Assembly: GCF_001570625.1 (NCBI RefSeq)
Contig: NZ_BBQT01000012.1
Location: 24,625-88,624, forward strand
Reading direction: 5' to 3'
Length of the DNA: 64,000 bases
Source of the DNA: Syntrophomonas wolfei subsp. methylbutyratica
GTDB lineage: Bacteria; Bacillota; Syntrophomonadia; Syntrophomonadales; Syntrophomonadaceae
Below the pieces are notes generated by a model. It did no database searches, was not told the origin of the DNA, and worked only from the letters and a program-made list of their open reading frames with translations. This document shows positions 26,622-36,013 of this stretch, one piece after another. The translations under genes were made by a program, and so were the position numbers. Within the stretch, counting starts at the first letter, position 1. The number at the start of each line of letters is the position of its first letter.

Positions 26622-27788
26622 GTGAATAGTGAGAGCTATATTATGAAGAAAAAGCCTGCCGGGCTATACATTCATATACCCTTCTGCCTGAAAAAATGCG
26701 GCTATTGCGATTTTTATTCCCTGCCGCTCCAATCCCCGGCCCAGCTTCAGCGCTACACCGCTGCTATACGGCTGGAAATAGAAAAGCGTGCGATCTTGTT
26801 CCCGGATAGCATCATCTTAAGCATTTACCTGGGAGGAGGCACCCCCAGCCTGCTTGGCCTGGAGCAACTGCAGAGCATAGTGGAGGCGGTTGTTCATAAT
26901 TTTAATGTTAGCAGTAATGCCGAAATAAGCCTGGAAATGAATCCAGCCACAAGGAGCGAAGGCTTTCTAAGAGGAATTCTGGCAGCCGGAGTAAACCGGA
27001 TTTCCCTGGGAGTACAGAGTTTTTCCCCGGAGGAGTTGCGGGCATTGGGCCGTGTTCACGGTTACTGCGAGATAATGCAAAGCATAGAGGCTTTGCATAA
27101 AGAAGGATGCCAAAATTTTAACCTGGATTTGATTTATGGTATACCGGGACAAAGCCTGGAATCCTGGCAAAGGAACCTGGAACTGGCGGTTTCCTGTGGA
27201 GCGCAACACATTTCCGCCTATCTTCTGCAGTTGGACGAGAGCACCGCAATGGCCCGTGCTATAGAAAGCGGTGAGATGGAACTGCCGGGTGAAGAAAGTG
27301 AAAACGCCATGTACCACCTGGCTTTGGATTATCTGCCCGAAAAGGGATACAAGCATTACGAACTTTCTAACTTCTGCCAGGCTGGTTTTGAGTGCCGCCA
27401 TAACCTGAACTATTGGTGCGGCGGGGATTACATTGGTATAGGAGCGGGAGCGGTATCCTGCATCGGCCGGCAAAGATATCGGAATCGACCGTTTTTAGAA
27501 AAGTACCTGATAAGCATGGAGGCAGGGCGGGTGGCACCGGTAGAAATACTGGAGCAAATGAGCGTTGAGGAGAAAATGCGGGAGGAAATAATACTGGCTT
27601 TAAGACTCTGCGATGGAATAGATTTAGCGCAGTTTGCCGCTAGATATCAGCTGGATTTGAGAAGACGATTTGCAGTTGAAATTGAAGACGCTGAGCAAAA
27701 AGGCCTGTTAAAACTGGGGAATAATCGGCTTTGTTTAACCAGAAGGGGGTATTTCCTCTCCAATCAGGTTTTTTGCCGTTTTATATGA
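26622..27788 (+). CDS. hemW: Radical SAM protein HemW (coproporphyrinogen III oxidase-like)
   Basis: Radical SAM protein of about 388 residues. The [4Fe-4S] cysteines are in PFCLKKCGYCDF (C22, C26, C29), followed by GGGTPSLL. HemW is a heme chaperone rather than a true HemN; the N-terminal extra cysteine of HemN is absent. The C-terminal HemN-type domain ends with RRGYFLSNQVF. Starts at GTG 26622 or ATG 26643 are both possible. It precedes the heat-shock operon by 99 bp including that operon's promoter. Confidence 0.9.
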   Translation: MNSESYIMKKKPAGLYIHIPFCLKKCGYCDFYSLPLQSPAQLQRYTAAIRLEIEKRAILFPDSIILSIYLGGGTPSLLGLEQLQSIVEAVVHNFNVSSNAEISLEMNPATRSEGFLRGILAAGVNRISLGVQSFSPEELRALGRVHGYCEIMQSIEALHKEGCQNFNLDLIYGIPGQSLESWQRNLELAVSCGAQHISAYLLQLDESTAMARAIESGEMELPGEESENAMYHLALDYLPEKGYKHYELSNFCQAGFECRHNLNYWCGGDYIGIGAGAVSCIGRQRYRNRPFLEKYLISMEAGRVAPVEILEQMSVEEKMREEIILALRLCDGIDLAQFAARYQLDLRRRFAVEIEDAEQKGLLKLGNNRLCLTRRGYFLSNQVFCRFI

Positions 27789-27800
27789 TGCTCCCCAGAC

Positions 27801-27829
27801 TTGACAAAGGATTTTGCAGGTGATATTTT
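27801..27829 (+). promoter_or_regulatory. Sigma-A promoter of the hrcA heat-shock operon
   Basis: TTGACA at 27801-27806, 17-bp spacer, TATTTT at 27824-27829. It lies just upstream of CIRCE, so repressor binding would cover the transcription start. Confidence 0.8.
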
Positions 27830-27844
27830 CATATTAAATAGCGA

Positions 27845-27871
27845 TTAGCACTCAATAGAGGAGAGTGCTAA
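27845..27871 (+). promoter_or_regulatory. CIRCE operator
   Basis: Perfect inverted repeat TTAGCACTC - 9 bp - GAGTGCTAA, the binding site of HrcA. It indicates autoregulation of the whole hrcA-mtaB unit and heat-shock control of its chaperones. Confidence 0.97.
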
Positions 27872-27886
27872 CAGGCGGTGGTATTT

Positions 27887-28912
27887 ATGACCCTGGATGA
27901 AAGAAAAAAGAGAATACTGGAATCCATTATCCGTGACTATGTGGAAACGGCGGAACCGGTAGGTTCCCGGGCTATGGTAAAAAAGCATGATTTAAAAATA
28001 AGCGCAGCGACAGTAAGAAATGAAATGGCGGATCTTGAAGACATGGGCTACCTGGAGCAGCCGCACACCTCCGCAGGTCGCATTCCTTCCGAAAGCGGCT
28101 TTCGTTATTATGTGGATTGCATGATGGAAAAAGAGCCCCCCGGAGAGAGGGAATACGCTTTATTGCAGCAATTATTTGAACAGAATATAGAAGATTGGGA
28201 GCAGGTGATTTTAGGGATTGCTCATTTTCTATCCCAGATGACCCGCTATGCTTCCTTTGTTATTGTTCCAGCAATAAAATTCACTGAATTTCGCAGCTTG
28301 CAGTTGTTTCCTCTGGATAAAGGCAAAGCCTTGCTCTTGCTGGTATGCGATATGGGGGTAATAATGCATCGTATTATTAGTATCCCTGAATTAATATCAT
28401 CCCAGGATTTGCAGGCTATTACCGGCATGTTTAACCAGGCCTTCAGAGGCAAGCGGCTGGAGGAAGTAAAAAGAAGCGATTTGCAACTCATAAGAGAGAG
28501 CCTCAGCCAGCGCCGTAAGATAATTGATAATGCCCTGGAAGCTATAGATAACCTGTTGCAAAACTCCCGCGATGAAAAAGTAATGGTCAGCGGAGCCCTC
28601 AATATACTTAATGAACCTGAGTTTAAAGATATGGAAAAACTGAAAAGGATACTGAATGTTTTAGAAGAAGACGATTCACTACGGCAGATTATTCCGGGGG
28701 AACTGGGAGAAGCGGTAGACATAAAGATTGGCCGGGAGAACCCGTTGGAAGAAATCAAGGAAATGAGTCTGGTGGTGGCAGGGTATAAGTCTTTTGGCGA
28801 GCTGGGTAAGATAGGAGTGATAGGCCCGGTGCGCATGGAATATTGGAAAGCCGTAGGTACGGTGGAAACGGTGCGGGATATTATAGAAGACTATCTAAAG
28901 GGCTTAGGCTAG
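27887..28912 (+). CDS. hrcA: Heat-inducible transcription repressor HrcA
   Basis: Repressor of 341 residues that binds CIRCE. The N-terminal winged helix contains [45 protein letters not shown]; the C-terminal GAF-like domain ends [21 protein letters not shown] at 27878 is in frame, but AGGCGGTGG fits the ATG at 27887. Folding of HrcA usually depends on GroEL; no groEL is in this operon, which instead carries a group III chaperonin immediately downstream. Confidence 0.95.
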   Translation: MTLDERKKRILESIIRDYVETAEPVGSRAMVKKHDLKISAATVRNEMADLEDMGYLEQPHTSAGRIPSESGFRYYVDCMMEKEPPGEREYALLQQLFEQNIEDWEQVILGIAHFLSQMTRYASFVIVPAIKFTEFRSLQLFPLDKGKALLLLVCDMGVIMHRIISIPELISSQDLQAITGMFNQAFRGKRLEEVKRSDLQLIRESLSQRRKIIDNALEAIDNLLQNSRDEKVMVSGALNILNEPEFKDMEKLKRILNVLEEDDSLRQIIPGELGEAVDIKIGRENPLEEIKEMSLVVAGYKSFGELGKIGVIGPVRMEYWKAVGTVETVRDIIEDYLKGLG

Positions 28913-28949
28913 GGGGATCTATTATCCCCTGCAAACAAAGGAGGGAAAT

Positions 28950-30515
28950 ATGTCGGAAAACAAGCTGGCCAGACAAGAGAAATCAGATGACCGATTCCAG
29001 GCTCTTTTAAGCAACGCTAATGCTTCCCGGGCCATCTCACAGGCGGTGGAAGGCACCATTGGTCCCAAGGGCCTGGATATTATGATGGTGGATAGATTTG
29101 GTGATGTAGTTATCAGCAACGATGGGGTAACCATATTAAAGCTGATAGAAGTCAATCACCCTGCGGCCCGCATGATAATAAACACCGCCCGGGCCCAGCA
29201 GTCAGAGGTAGGGGACGGGACCACCACGGCTACCATTATTGCCGCTGCTTTGGTATCTGAGGGTATGGAACAGGTACTGAAAGGGGTACCGGTTACCCGG
29301 GTGATTGAAGGTATAGAACAGGGGATAGCTGCTGCTCTGAACCTGGTGAAAAAGCAAAGCCGGGCAGTGGAGTCCCTGGACGATAAAGTATTGTTTAATA
29401 TTGCCGAGGTAGCCGGAAGGGGCAAACGTGATCTCGCCCGCCTGGTTATCAAGGGAGCGCAGCTGGTAGGGAAAAAGAAGCTTTTGGACCGGGACTACAA
29501 GTTTGCCGATGCGGTAGTAGCCCGAGAATTGGCACCCAGCCAAGTTTTTCGTGGAGTTTTGCTTAACAAGGAACCCGTGAACAAGGATATGCCCGCAGTT
29601 TTGGAAAATCCTCTGATACTGGTCATAGACGATGCCCTGGGGCCCGAAGAAATCGAACGGGAAGCTATGAAGAGCGAGAGTGGTTTCCAGTATTATCTGC
29701 AGGCCCGGGCCAACTACGAAGAAAACCTGCGTAAAATTCCCGAACTGGGTGTAAAAATGATAGTGGCCGACCGCGGTATTGATGATATGGCGGAAGAGTT
29801 CCTGACTGATGCAGGAATAATGGCGGTACAGCGGGTATCTTCCCGGGAAATCGAAAAGCTCTGCCAGCATACCGCTGCCCGGAAAATAAAAAGAAACGGT
29901 CTCAACCGGGATTTGGATAGCCTTAAGGGATATTTAGGCAAAGCTCGGATGGTTAAAGTAGATGAAAAGCTGCAGCATATATATGTATATGACGGTGGGG
30001 GAGAAAGTTGGACCACCGTTCTCATCGGTGCGGCTACGGAAGAAGTAGTCGAAGAGCGTGAACGCATGGCCAAAGATGCCGCCGCCGCCGTCCAGGCCGC
30101 AGTGCAGGGAGGGGTGGTTCCCGGAGGAGGGGCCACAGAGGTTTGGCTGGCAGCGCATATGGAAGAAGTGTCCCGGGAGCTTGAAGGCATGGCCTCCTTT
30201 GGCGTGAACTGTGTAAAAGAAGCCTTGCTCAAGCCGTTTTCCTGTTTGATAAGCAATGCCGGTTTCAACCCGCTGGAAAAGCTGGGGGATGTGGTGGTGG
30301 CCCAGAGAAAGAACGGCAGTGATTCCATCGGGATTGATTGTGAAAAGGGCAAATTGATGGATATGATGCGCCAGGGTATAGTTGATCCCACCCCGGTAAA
30401 GATTCATGCTATCAAAGCAGCAGGTGAGGTGGCAGTAGCTATCCTGAGGATAAATACCATTATTAAAATGAAAAATGATCCGGAACAGCCGGAAAGCACA
30501 GAGAACTGGGATTAG
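28950..30515 (+). CDS. Group III (archaeal-like, thermosome-type) chaperonin
   Basis: A 521-residue chaperonin subunit. GTIGPKGLDIMMVD and SNDGVTIL (about 36-63), GDGTTTAT (88-95) and GVVPGGGATEVWLA (about 387) are present. The NDG and GPKGLD forms and the apical region resemble archaeal group II thermosomes more than bacterial GroEL. Bacterial group III chaperonins of this kind were described from Carboxydothermus and sit in the hsp70 operon, exactly as here between hrcA and grpE. No GroES partner is near, fitting a built-in lid. AAAGGAGG precedes the ATG. Easily misannotated as GroEL. Confidence 0.88.
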   Translation: MSENKLARQEKSDDRFQALLSNANASRAISQAVEGTIGPKGLDIMMVDRFGDVVISNDGVTILKLIEVNHPAARMIINTARAQQSEVGDGTTTATIIAAALVSEGMEQVLKGVPVTRVIEGIEQGIAAALNLVKKQSRAVESLDDKVLFNIAEVAGRGKRDLARLVIKGAQLVGKKKLLDRDYKFADAVVARELAPSQVFRGVLLNKEPVNKDMPAVLENPLILVIDDALGPEEIEREAMKSESGFQYYLQARANYEENLRKIPELGVKMIVADRGIDDMAEEFLTDAGIMAVQRVSSREIEKLCQHTAARKIKRNGLNRDLDSLKGYLGKARMVKVDEKLQHIYVYDGGGESWTTVLIGAATEEVVEERERMAKDAAAAVQAAVQGGVVPGGGATEVWLAAHMEEVSRELEGMASFGVNCVKEALLKPFSCLISNAGFNPLEKLGDVVVAQRKNGSDSIGIDCEKGKLMDMMRQGIVDPTPVKIHAIKAAGEVAVAILRINTIIKMKNDPEQPESTENWD

Positions 30516-30527
30516 AGGTGATAAATT

Positions 30528-31082
30528 ATGACTAAGGAAGAACTTGAACTGGAAAAGGAACAAGAACAAGAAATAATCGAAAGCGTTGAAGCATCCACAA
30601 TTGTGGAGGGCGGAGAAATCCAGGCTCTTAAGGAAGAATTAGCCAGGCTACAGGAAGAAAAACAAGAGAACTATGATCTGTATTTGCGGGCTTTGGCCGA
30701 GCAAGAGAACATTAAAAAGCGGGCCGGCCGGGAACGAGAGGAATATATAAAATTTGCTGCCCTGCCCTTGATTAAAAGATTACTGCCGGTTATAGATGAC
30801 CTGGATCGGGCTCTGGATGTTTCCCATGCCAATCAGGACTTGGAAGCCTTGAATAAAGGGGTGGAAATGATAGCCCGGAAATTGCATGAATTAATCAAAA
30901 ACGAAGGCGTAGAGGCGATTGAAGCCGTGGGTAAACCCTTCGATCCCATGTATCACCAGCCGCTGATGGTGGAAGGCAGCAGTGAAGAGCAGGAGAACAT
31001 GGTAATTGAGGAGTTTCAGAAGGGCTACATAATGCATGGCCGGGTTATTCGCCCCAGCCTGGTTAAAGTTAGCAACAGCTAG
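30528..31082 (+). CDS. grpE: Nucleotide exchange factor GrpE
   Basis: DnaK nucleotide-exchange factor of 184 residues. An acidic N-terminus leads into a long coiled coil (EIQALKEELARLQEEKQENYDLYLRALAEQENIKKRAGRE), followed by the beta domain with VGKPFDPMYHQPLMVE and GYIMHGRVIRPSLVKVS. It starts 13 bp after the chaperonin stop with GAGGTGAT as ribosome site. Confidence 0.96.
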   Translation: MTKEELELEKEQEQEIIESVEASTIVEGGEIQALKEELARLQEEKQENYDLYLRALAEQENIKKRAGREREEYIKFAALPLIKRLLPVIDDLDRALDVSHANQDLEALNKGVEMIARKLHELIKNEGVEAIEAVGKPFDPMYHQPLMVEGSSEEQENMVIEEFQKGYIMHGRVIRPSLVKVSNS

Positions 31083-31204
31083 TTCCCCCTGAAGAAAACG
31101 GGAGAAAGGGGGAATGATGGCATAAATATGCAAAGAGGCCTTTGATATCCAAATCTCTCCTTTATGGGAGTTACTAGCTTAGATTATTATTGGAGGTGTG
31201 GCAA

Positions 31205-33037
31205 ATGGGCAAGGTTGTAGGAATAGACCTTGGTACAACTAACTCAGTAATAGCCGTAATGGAAGGAAATGAAGCCAAAGTAATAAGTAATGCCGAAGGG
31301 GAAAGAATTACCCCCTCGGTGGTGGGATTTTCCAAAAGCAATGAAAGACTGGTGGGGAGGATAGCTAAACGCCAGGCCATAACCAATCCGGACCGAACGG
31401 TACTATCTATTAAAAGAAAAATGGGTACCGATTATAAAGTTGAAATAGATAATAAAAAATATACTCCCCAGGAAATATCCGCTATGGTTTTGCAGAAGCT
31501 AAAAACTGATGCGGAAGCTTATCTGGGTGAAAAGATTACCCAGGCGGTAATTACCGTTCCCGCCTATTTTACCGATTCCCAGCGGCAGGCAACCAAAGAT
31601 GCGGGGAAAATAGCCGGGCTGGAAGTTCTGAGGATTATCAATGAACCTACCGCTGCAGCTCTGGCTTATGGGCTGGATAAGGACGAGAACCAGACCATCC
31701 TGGTATTTGACCTGGGTGGAGGTACTTTCGACGTGTCCATACTGGAAATCGGCGATGGGGTTTTTGAGGTCAAGGCTACCAGCGGCAATAATCGCTTGGG
31801 GGGCGATGATTTTGACGAGAGGATTATTAACTGGCTGGTAGAGGAATTTAAAAAAGAACAGGGAGTAGACCTTAGAAATGACAAGATGGCCATGCATCGC
31901 CTCAAGGAAGCGGCGGAAAAAGCCAAGCACGAGCTTTCCGGGGTGATGAGCACCGATATCAACATTCCTTATATAACGGCCACCCAGGAAGGTCCGCTGC
32001 ATCTGGAAATATCCTTGACCCGGGCCCGGTTCGAAGAAATGACCGCCGACCTGGTGGAAAAAACCATGGGGCCTGCTCGCCAGGCTATGAAAGATGCCGG
32101 CCTAAAGACCAACGAGTTGGATAAAGTGATACTGGTGGGGGGCTCCACCAGAATACCCGCAGTACAGGAAGCAATAAAGAACATTACCGGACGGGAACCC
32201 TTTAAAGGAATAAACCCGGATGAAGTTGTGGCGGTTGGGGCCGCTATTCAGGCCGGAGTTTTAACCGGCGAAGTCACCGATGTGGTATTGCTTGATGTAA
32301 CCCCTCTCTCCCTGGGAATCGAGACTCTGGGGGGGGTATTTACCCGAATAATTGACCGCAATACTACTATTCCCACGGCCAAGAGCCAGATATTTACTAC
32401 TGCAGCGGATAACCAGACCTCAGTGGATATTCATGTACTGCAAGGAGAAAGAAAGATGGCTGGCAACAATGTTACCCTGGGGAGATTTCAGTTAAGCGGG
32501 ATACCTTCAGCCCCTCGCGGAATACCGCAGATTGAAGTAAAATTTGATATAGATGTTAATGGCATAGTAAATGTGACTGCCAAAGATACCGCCACCGGCA
32601 AGGAACAGAGAATCACCATAACCTCTTCCAGCGGCCTGAACGATGAGGAAATCGACCGCATGGTAAAAGATGCCGAAAAGTTTGCCGAGGAAGATGAGAA
32701 ACGCCTGGAGGAAATCGAAGCCCGCAATGCGGCGGATAGTATGATATACCAGGCGGAAAAGACTGTTAAAGAATACAGCGAAAAAATAGATGAGGAATCT
32801 AAAAAAGAGATTGAAGAGGCTCGCGATGAGCTAAAAACGGCTCTGGAGGGCGGCGATATCGAGGATATAAAAAAGAAAACCGAGTCTTTGACCGAGGTAA
32901 TTTTCAAATTTACCACCAAAATGTATGAAGAAGCCGCCAAAAATGCGGAAGCTGGTGCAGGTTCTTCTGATGCTGGCGATGGTGAAGTTTTTGATGCTGA
33001 CTACAATGTGGCAGATGACGAAAAAAAGGAAGACTAG
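31205..33037 (+). CDS. dnaK: Molecular chaperone DnaK (Hsp70)
   Basis: Hsp70 of 610 residues. The ATPase domain has [13 protein letters not shown], the linker is [18 protein letters not shown], and the substrate-binding domain follows. The C-terminus is acidic ([13 protein letters not shown]). Reading upstream to 31190 is possible, but GGAGGTGTGG fits the ATG at 31205. The 122-bp gap after grpE contains a hairpin TTCCCCCT/AGGGGGAA at 31083-31115. Confidence 0.97.
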   Translation: MGKVVGIDLGTTNSVIAVMEGNEAKVISNAEGERITPSVVGFSKSNERLVGRIAKRQAITNPDRTVLSIKRKMGTDYKVEIDNKKYTPQEISAMVLQKLKTDAEAYLGEKITQAVITVPAYFTDSQRQATKDAGKIAGLEVLRIINEPTAAALAYGLDKDENQTILVFDLGGGTFDVSILEIGDGVFEVKATSGNNRLGGDDFDERIINWLVEEFKKEQGVDLRNDKMAMHRLKEAAEKAKHELSGVMSTDINIPYITATQEGPLHLEISLTRARFEEMTADLVEKTMGPARQAMKDAGLKTNELDKVILVGGSTRIPAVQEAIKNITGREPFKGINPDEVVAVGAAIQAGVLTGEVTDVVLLDVTPLSLGIETLGGVFTRIIDRNTTIPTAKSQIFTTAADNQTSVDIHVLQGERKMAGNNVTLGRFQLSGIPSAPRGIPQIEVKFDIDVNGIVNVTAKDTATGKEQRITITSSSGLNDEEIDRMVKDAEKFAEEDEKRLEEIEARNAADSMIYQAEKTVKEYSEKIDEESKKEIEEARDELKTALEGGDIEDIKKKTESLTEVIFKFTTKMYEEAAKNAEAGAGSSDAGDGEVFDADYNVADDEKKED

Positions 33038-33078
33038 TTTTCTGCTGCCAGGGCATATTTTACTAGGGGAGAGGGTGA

Positions 33079-33105
33079 TACCCGGCGATTTCAGTCGTCC
33101 GGGTA
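33079..33105 (+). terminator. Hairpin between dnaK and dnaJ (possible attenuator)
   Basis: TACCCGGCGA pairs with TCG and TCCGGGTA, and the stem is followed by GGCCTGTTTTT. It could lower expression of dnaJ relative to dnaK or protect the upstream mRNA. Confidence 0.45.
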
Positions 33106-33133
33106 GGCCTGTTTTTCAGGAAGGTGGGAAAGG

Positions 33134-34267
33134 ATGTCCGCAAAGCGTGATTACTATGAAGTTTTAGATATTTCTCAAAATGCCAGTGCCGAGGAAATAA
33201 AGAAAGCTTACCGGCAGAAAGCCCGGAAACTGCATCCCGATGTTAACCGGGACGATCCCCAGGCAGAAGAGAAATTCAAAGAGGTCTCCGATGCCTATGA
33301 AGTCTTAAGTGACCCCCAAAAAAGGGAACTGTATGATCGCTTCGGGCATGATGCTTTTGACCCGTCACGCAACGGAGCCGGAGGCTTCGGCGGTTTTGGC
33401 GGCTTCGATGATATGGGTGGTGGTTTTGGGGATATATTTGATATATTCTTCGGCGGCGCCGGAACCCGCAGAAGAACCGGTCCACAACGGGGTGCCGACC
33501 GCGAGCTGCGCCTGGAAATAAATTTTGAGGATGCCGTTTTTGGTATAGAAAAGGAGATCGAAATATCCCGGATGGAACGCTGTGAAAAGTGCAAAGGCAG
33601 TGGGGCGGAACCAGGCTCCGAGGTTAAGACCTGTCCTACTTGCCGGGGCACGGGGCAGCAGCGGACGGTGCAAAACACTCCTTTTGGCCGCTTTGAGACT
33701 TCTCGGCCGTGCAGCCAGTGCCGGGGTGAAGGCAAGATTATTGAGAAGGCCTGTTCAGCCTGCAAGGGCAACGGAGAACAAAGGAAAAACAGAAGAATTG
33801 ATATTAGGATTCCAGCCGGTATTGACAGTGGTTCGCGTCTTCGCGTTCAGGGCGAAGGCGAGCAAGGTATAAGAGGCGGACCCTCAGGCGACCTTTATAT
33901 TACAATACTGGTTCGGCCTCATGCTTCCTTTAAAAGAGAGGGTTATAACCTGCTATGCAAGCTGCCCATCGATTTTGTACAGGCGGCCCTGGGAACCGAA
34001 GTTGAAGTTCCTCTACTGGGTGGCGCGGTTCATTTGCTGCATATTCCGGAAGGGACCCAGCCGGGGGATATTATAACGGTAAAAGGAAAAGGTATTCCCC
34101 ACCTGCATAGTCATCGCAACGGGGACCTCAAGGTGCAAATTGAGGTCAAAATTCCCCGCAAGCTAAGCCGCAGGCAAAGGGAAATTCTCCTGCAGTTTGC
34201 GGAGGAAAGTGATGAAAAAGGAGGAAAGAAAGGCCTGTTCGAAAAATTCAAAGATGCTATGGGATAG
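33134..34267 (+). CDS. dnaJ: Chaperone protein DnaJ (Hsp40)
   Basis: Type I Hsp40 of 377 residues. The J domain has HPD in [10 protein letters not shown] (about 34-43), followed by the Gly/Phe region ([17 protein letters not shown]). Four zinc motifs follow: [24 protein letters not shown] and [10 protein letters not shown]-terminal peptide-binding domain completes it. Co-chaperone of the upstream DnaK. Confidence 0.97.
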   Translation: MSAKRDYYEVLDISQNASAEEIKKAYRQKARKLHPDVNRDDPQAEEKFKEVSDAYEVLSDPQKRELYDRFGHDAFDPSRNGAGGFGGFGGFDDMGGGFGDIFDIFFGGAGTRRRTGPQRGADRELRLEINFEDAVFGIEKEIEISRMERCEKCKGSGAEPGSEVKTCPTCRGTGQQRTVQNTPFGRFETSRPCSQCRGEGKIIEKACSACKGNGEQRKNRRIDIRIPAGIDSGSRLRVQGEGEQGIRGGPSGDLYITILVRPHASFKREGYNLLCKLPIDFVQAALGTEVEVPLLGGAVHLLHIPEGTQPGDIITVKGKGIPHLHSHRNGDLKVQIEVKIPRKLSRRQREILLQFAEESDEKGGKKGLFEKFKDAMG

Positions 34268-34280
34268 AGGGTGTAGTGGA

Positions 34281-35204
34281 ATGAAATGGAAAGAGATCGC
34301 TGTTCTGACCGAAGGAATTTGTATTGAAGCAATAGCTGGAATCTTCCACCGGCTCGGTTCCGGTGGAGTAGTTATAGAGGACCCGCAGGCGGCCAGGAAA
34401 TATGAAAACCAGGAGGAATGGAACCCCAATTTGGTTTCGCCGGACTTTCTCGATCACGAGTTTGTGCTCATTAAAGCTTATTTTATGGAAGAACGAGAAG
34501 TTATGGAAGAATTGCAAAGCTGCCTGGAGGCGGTCAAAGAGAACTTTAATGTTGAGTGTAAAGTCTTTATTGATGAGGTTAGGGATGAAGACTGGGAGAG
34601 CTCCTGGAAAAAATATTATCACCGTTTCAAAATAGGCGAGCGCCTGGTAATCAAGCCCTCCTGGGAAGAATACCAACCCCAAAGCGGGGAAGTGGTTATA
34701 GATATAGACCCGGGTATGGCTTTTGGCACCGGTATCCATGCCTCCACCCGTTTTTGCATGAAGTTTATTGACCATTATGTAAAAGGGGGAGAAAAGCTTA
34801 TTGACGCCGGTTGTGGTTCCGGTATCCTGTCCATCGCCGCGGCCAAATTGGGAGCGGCCCGGGTCTTGGCCATGGATGTTGAGGAATTGTCGGTAAAAAT
34901 CGCCCGGGAAAATGTTGAGTTAAACGGACTGAGCGACATTATTACAGTCAAGCTCGGGAATATTGTGGAGGAAATTCAAACATTCGAGGCAGATATGGTT
35001 GCGGCCAATATTACGGCCGAGGTGGTCACTTGCTTAATTCCGGAAGCCGCCAAAGTCTTAAAGAGCGGGGGCTATTTTTTTGGTTCTGGAATTGTCGACA
35101 GCCGCTGGCCGGGAGTGGAGAAGCAATTAAAAACCCATGGCTTTGTTATTGAGCAGGTTCTCCAGGATGTTGATTGGATAGGAGTAGCGGCGCGGAAAGA
35201 ATAA
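34281..35204 (+). CDS. prmA: Ribosomal protein L11 methyltransferase
   Basis: SAM-dependent methyltransferase of 307 residues that trimethylates ribosomal protein L11. PGMAFGTGIHASTRFC and the SAM loop DAGCGSGILSIAAAKLGA are present, and NITAEV marks the catalytic region. The frame extends upstream into dnaJ, but the start of the conserved protein is the ATG at 34281, 14 bp after the dnaJ stop. Part of the usual dnaJ-prmA-rsmE-mtaB series. Confidence 0.95.
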   Translation: MKWKEIAVLTEGICIEAIAGIFHRLGSGGVVIEDPQAARKYENQEEWNPNLVSPDFLDHEFVLIKAYFMEEREVMEELQSCLEAVKENFNVECKVFIDEVRDEDWESSWKKYYHRFKIGERLVIKPSWEEYQPQSGEVVIDIDPGMAFGTGIHASTRFCMKFIDHYVKGGEKLIDAGCGSGILSIAAAKLGAARVLAMDVEELSVKIARENVELNGLSDIITVKLGNIVEEIQTFEADMVAANITAEVVTCLIPEAAKVLKSGGYFFGSGIVDSRWPGVEKQLKTHGFVIEQVLQDVDWIGVAARKE

Positions 35205-35226
35205 ACCGGGAATGGGGTGCTAGTCT

Positions 35227-35973
35227 TTGCCTCGTTTTTTTGTTTCTGCCGATAATATCAAGGGTAATAGCGTCTTGATTGATGAGGAGCAGACCCGGCA
35301 TATAGAAAAGGTCTTGCGTCTCAAGTCCGGTGATATAGTCAAGGTTTTTGATGGAAACGGGAATGAATACCAGGTGCGCTTGCAGGAAAAAAAGCAGAAG
35401 ATCTTGCAGGCCGAGATACTTGCCCAGGAGACAACAGCGGAGGACCTAGCCATTAATCTTACTCTGGTTCAAGGTATAGCCCGGAGCGAGAAGATGGATT
35501 TTATTATTCAGAAAGCGGTAGAACTGGGAGTAAGAAGCATTATTCCCCTGCAAAGTGAGCATAGTGTGGCTCGCTTCGACAAGGAAAAAGAAGGGAAGAA
35601 GGTAAAACGCTGGCAGAAGATTGCGCAGGAAGCCTGCAAGCAGTGTGGCCGCAACCATATTCCAGAAGTTAAGCCTATCTTGGATTTTCCCGCTCTTATG
35701 GCTCAAATAGGGGATAAACCGGCCCTGCTCTGCTATGAACAGGAGCGGGAAGCCTATTTTCGTACGCTATTAAGGGAGCAGCGGGAAAATTTTTGCACCC
35801 GGGGTCTTTTTCTCATAATAGGGCCGGAAGGGGGCTTTTCCCCGGCAGAAGTCGAAACAGCCAGAAGACAGGGTTGCTTCATTGCGGGCCTGGGCCCCAG
35901 GACTTTGCGAACGGAAACCGCCAGCCTGCTCGCTTGCGGCATCATCATGTACGAATATGGTGAACTCGGATGA
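35227..35973 (+). CDS. rsmE: 16S rRNA (uracil-1498-N3)-methyltransferase
   Basis: SPOUT-class methyltransferase of 248 residues. An N-terminal PUA-like domain (PRFFVSADNIKGNSVLIDEEQTRHI) is followed by the knot domain with KMDFIIQKAVELGV, IIGPEGGFSPAEVE and LGPRTLRTETAS. The start is TTG at 35227. Confidence 0.95.
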   Translation: MPRFFVSADNIKGNSVLIDEEQTRHIEKVLRLKSGDIVKVFDGNGNEYQVRLQEKKQKILQAEILAQETTAEDLAINLTLVQGIARSEKMDFIIQKAVELGVRSIIPLQSEHSVARFDKEKEGKKVKRWQKIAQEACKQCGRNHIPEVKPILDFPALMAQIGDKPALLCYEQEREAYFRTLLREQRENFCTRGLFLIIGPEGGFSPAEVETARRQGCFIAGLGPRTLRTETASLLACGIIMYEYGELG

Positions 35974-36013
35974 AGCAAAGGGTCGTGTTGAGTGCATGAG
36001 ACGGGAGTCAATT

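Noticed and set aside
28950..30515. Simple annotation as GroEL
   Set aside because: The motifs and operon place fit the group III archaeal-like chaperonins, and no groES is adjacent.
29156..30569. Several long minus-strand frames opposite the chaperonin gene
   Set aside because: They are antisense shadows of a strongly coding plus-strand gene and lack ribosome sites and known motifs.
31119..31136. GCATAAATATGCAAAG before dnaK as a family I remnant
   Set aside because: Only about 16 bases match and no other part of the element is present.
31665..32940. Serine-rich minus-strand frames opposite dnaK
   Set aside because: Typical reverse-strand artefacts of a GA-rich coding gene.
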